A stretch of 10,272 nt of DNA, taken from assembly GCA_937883885.1 (NCBI GenBank), contig CAKZXL010000049.1, positions 1-10,272 on the forward strand, given 5' to 3'. The notes below the pieces were generated by a model. It worked only from the letters and a program-made list of their open reading frames with translations, was not told the DNA's origin and did no database searches. Of the stretch, positions 8,400 through 10,272 are shown one piece after another. The position numbers and the translations under genes were made by a program. Source of the DNA: an uncultured Aquincola sp. GTDB taxonomy: Bacteria; Pseudomonadota; Gammaproteobacteria; Burkholderiales; Burkholderiaceae. Numbering within the stretch: the first letter of the stretch is position 1; every line of letters begins with the position of its first letter.

Positions 8400-8432
8400 G
8401 GGGGTGACCTCTGTGTGCGTGCGTTGGGCGGC

Positions 8433-9494
8433 TTAGGACCAGATGTTCCAGGGCGACTGGATCCACAGGCCCACGACGACCAGCCACACCAGGGTGACGG
8501 GAATGAAGATCTTCCAGCCCAGACGCATGATCTGGTCGTAGCGGAAGCGCGGGAACGTGGCACGCACCCACAGGAACATCGTGACGACCACGAAGACCTT
8601 GATCGCCAGCCAGATCCAGCCCGGGATGAAGTCGAGGAAGCCGAACGGGCTCAACCAGCCGCCCAGGAACAGGATCACGGCCAGGGTGGAGACCAGGATC
8701 ATGTTGGCGTACTCGGCCAGGAAGAACATCGCGAACGACATGCCCGAGTACTCGATCATGTGGCCGGCCACGATTTCCGATTCGCCTTCGACCACGTCGA
8801 ACGGGTGACGGTTGGTTTCCGCCAGGCCCGAGATGAAGTAGACGACGAAGATGGGCAGCAGCGGCAGCCAGTTCCAGGACAGGATGCCCACGCCGTGGTC
8901 GGCGAAGATGCCCTTACCCTGGCCCATGACGATCTGGCTCATGTTCAGCGTGCCCGAGACCATCAGCACCACGACGAAGCAAAAGCCCATCGCGATCTCG
9001 TAGCTCACCATCTGGGCCGAGGCGCGCAGTGCGCCCAGGAAGGCGTACTTCGAGTTCGAGGCCCAGCCGGCGATGATCACGCCGTACACCTCGAGCGAGG
9101 TGATGGCCATCAGGAACAGCAGGCCGGCGTTGACGTTGGCCAGCGCCACGTCAGGACCGAAGGGCACCACCGCCCAGGCGGCCAGCGCCGGCATGATGGT
9201 CATGATGGGACCCAGGAAGAACAGGCCCTTGTTGGCCGCGGTCGGGCGGATGATCTCCTTGAAGATCAGCTTGACCGCGTCGGCGATGGGCGTGAGCAGG
9301 CCGAACGGGCCCACGCGGTTGGGACCCGGGCGGATCTGCGTCCAGCCGATGGCCTTGCGCTCCCACAGCGTGAGGTAGGCGACGCAGCCCATCAGCGGTG
9401 CCACGACCACGACGATCTTGATCAGGCTCCAGACCACCAGCCAGAGCGTGGGGCCGAGCAGCGAGGTGCCGGCTTGTTGGAGGGTGTCCAGCAT
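8433..9494 (-). CDS. nuoH: NADH-quinone oxidoreductase subunit H
   Basis: NuoH (ND1 homologue) is the membrane subunit that forms much of the quinone-binding chamber of complex I and the first proton path (E-channel). The protein has 353 residues, a normal length, and about eight to nine membrane helices. Family motifs are intact: [20 protein letters not shown] at about 45-64, [19 protein letters not shown] with E135, [15 protein letters not shown] with E166, the charged loop [20 protein letters not shown] at 226-245, and [13 protein letters not shown] near residue 316. The ATG at 9494 lies 2 nt after the nuoG stop with no clear Shine-Dalgarno, so it probably depends on coupling to nuoG translation. 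The stop is TAA, 33 nt before nuoI. Confidence 0.98.
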   Translation of the reverse strand: MLDTLQQAGTSLLGPTLWLVVWSLIKIVVVVAPLMGCVAYLTLWERKAIGWTQIRPGPNRVGPFGLLTPIADAVKLIFKEIIRPTAANKGLFFLGPIMTIMPALAAWAVVPFGPDVALANVNAGLLFLMAITSLEVYGVIIAGWASNSKYAFLGALRASAQMVSYEIAMGFCFVVVLMVSGTLNMSQIVMGQGKGIFADHGVGILSWNWLPLLPIFVVYFISGLAETNRHPFDVVEGESEIVAGHMIEYSGMSFAMFFLAEYANMILVSTLAVILFLGGWLSPFGFLDFIPGWIWLAIKVFVVVTMFLWVRATFPRFRYDQIMRLGWKIFIPVTLVWLVVVGLWIQSPWNIWS

Positions 9495-9496
9495 GG

Positions 9497-10272
9497 TCAG
9501 GCTTTTTCGATGGTCAGCGCGCCGAACATGGCGCCGAGGGTGGCGGTGTGGGCATGGCCGGCCGGCACACGCACGGTGTTGGCGGCCAGGGTGGGTTCTT
9601 CCACCGCCGGCAGCAGCGCACTGGCGCTGCCTTGCGACACACGCACCAGGTCACCGGCCTGCAGGCCCAGTGTCTGCCACAGGGCTGACGGCAGGCTGGC
9701 GACCGGCGGGCGGGCGTCGGCCGTCAGCTGCAGCGAGGTGGCGCGGCGCACGATGGCGTCGCTGCTGTAGATGGGCACATCGGCCAGGCGCTCGAGGCCG
9801 CCTTGCGGTGCAGCCTGCACCACACCCAGCGCAGCGGCTTCGTTGTTCAGGCGCGAGGCTACGGTGGCCAGGTCGCCCAGCGCTTCGGCACGCACCTCTT
9901 CCGAGGTTTCGTGGTTGAAGCCTTCCAGGCCCAGCAGGTTGCCCAGCACCCGCAGCACCTTCCAGGCCGGGCGGGCATCGCCCAGCGGCTTGGTGACGCC
10001 GTGGAAACTTTGCACGCGGCCTTCGGCGTTGACGAAGGTGCCCGAGGTTTCGGTGAACGGGGCGATGGGCAGCAGCACGTCGGCGTTCTCGACCTGTGCG
10101 TCCTTGAACGGCGTCAGCGCCACGACCAGGCCCGAGCCTTCCAGCGCGGCACGGGCGGCGGCCGCATCGGCGGCGTCCAGCGTGGGTTCGACGTTCAGCA
10201 GCAGCAGCGCCTTCATCGGCTGCGACAGCATCTGGCCGGCGTTCAGGCCGCCTTGGCGCGGCATGGCATGCA
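9497..10272 (-). CDS. nuoG: NADH-quinone oxidoreductase subunit G, C-terminal part (5' truncated)
   Basis: NuoG is the largest peripheral-arm subunit. Its N-terminal part, outside the window, carries the Fe-S clusters, and its C-terminal part is a degenerate molybdopterin-oxidoreductase domain. About 258 residues are visible, with the frame open to the window edge; an internal ATG at 10264 is not the start. Recognisable stretches are [37 protein letters not shown] and [20 protein letters not shown], followed by [20 protein letters not shown]. This is the usual pattern of the oxidoreductase fold, in which the chain checks for vulnerable substrates and then reads FTE-SGT-VN-EGR. The last ~75 residues ([20 protein letters not shown] to ALTIEKA) resemble the small molydopterin-dinucleotide-binding-type beta domain, which does not hold molybdenum in complex I. 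The TGA at 9499-9497 is 2 nt from the nuoH ATG. Confidence 0.93.
   Translation of the reverse strand, partial: HAMPRQGGLNAGQMLSQPMKALLLLNVEPTLDAADAAAARAALEGSGLVVALTPFKDAQVENADVLLPIAPFTETSGTFVNAEGRVQSFHGVTKPLGDARPAWKVLRVLGNLLGLEGFNHETSEEVRAEALGDLATVASRLNNEAAALGVVQAAPQGGLERLADVPIYSSDAIVRRATSLQLTADARPPVASLPSALWQTLGLQAGDLVRVSQGSASALLPAVEEPTLAANTVRVPAGHAHTATLGAMFGALTIEKA

Noticed and set aside
7221..9770. Plus-strand 849-residue open frame opposite nuoJ, nuoI and nuoH
   Set aside because: It has the same explanation: it is in register with nuoJ, nuoI and nuoH, which share another frame, and its composition is the mirror of their codons. The minus-strand genes have clear family motifs, while this frame has none.

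Overview
This window is a stretch of a GC-rich bacterial chromosome, clearly above 60 % GC by eye and strongly GC-biased at third codon positions. It is filled almost completely by the 3' half of a proton-pumping NADH:quinone oxidoreductase (respiratory complex I, nuo) operon on the minus strand. The protein sequences, the gene order nuoG-H-I-J-K-L-M-N, and the tail of a DUF2818 membrane protein, a NUDIX hydrolase and a DUF1178 protein after nuoN point to a betaproteobacterium of the order Burkholderiales, most likely the Comamonadaceae / Rubrivivax-Leptothrix group. That placement is inference from recognised families, since no database search was run.

Layout in the direction of transcription (right to left): the 3' end of nuoG (catalytic arm, cut by the window edge), nuoH (quinone-site membrane subunit), nuoI (two [4Fe-4S] clusters, N6a/N6b), nuoJ and nuoK (small membrane subunits), nuoL, nuoM and nuoN (three antiporter-like proton pumps), then the DUF2818 gene, the NUDIX hydrolase and the DUF1178 gene. 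Gaps are between a 1-nt overlap and 57 nt, so the whole series reads as one transcription unit with several translationally coupled junctions (nuoG/H, J/K, K/L, M/N, DUF2818/NUDIX). The operon promoter and nuoA-F lie outside the window to the right. At the far left, a truncated plus-strand gene of unknown function converges on the DUF1178 gene. The 18-nt gap between them carries a small GC hairpin.

Together the nuo products pass electrons from the peripheral arm (NuoG, NuoI) to quinone at the NuoH interface. Conserved Lys/Glu residues through NuoH-J-K-N-M-L then carry proton translocation, and all the diagnostic residues I looked for are present. The three tail genes are not core subunits. 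Their tight attachment to nuoN makes them the least understood part of the window.

I found no RNA genes, mobile elements, CRISPR arrays or prophage, and no gene-free stretch longer than 57 nt. I do not see a wholly novel system here. The best leads are the DUF2818/NUDIX/DUF1178 tail, a His-rich loop in NuoL, an unusual residue pattern in the NUDIX protein, and a hairpin between nuoI and nuoJ. Very long plus-strand open frames are codon-bias shadows.
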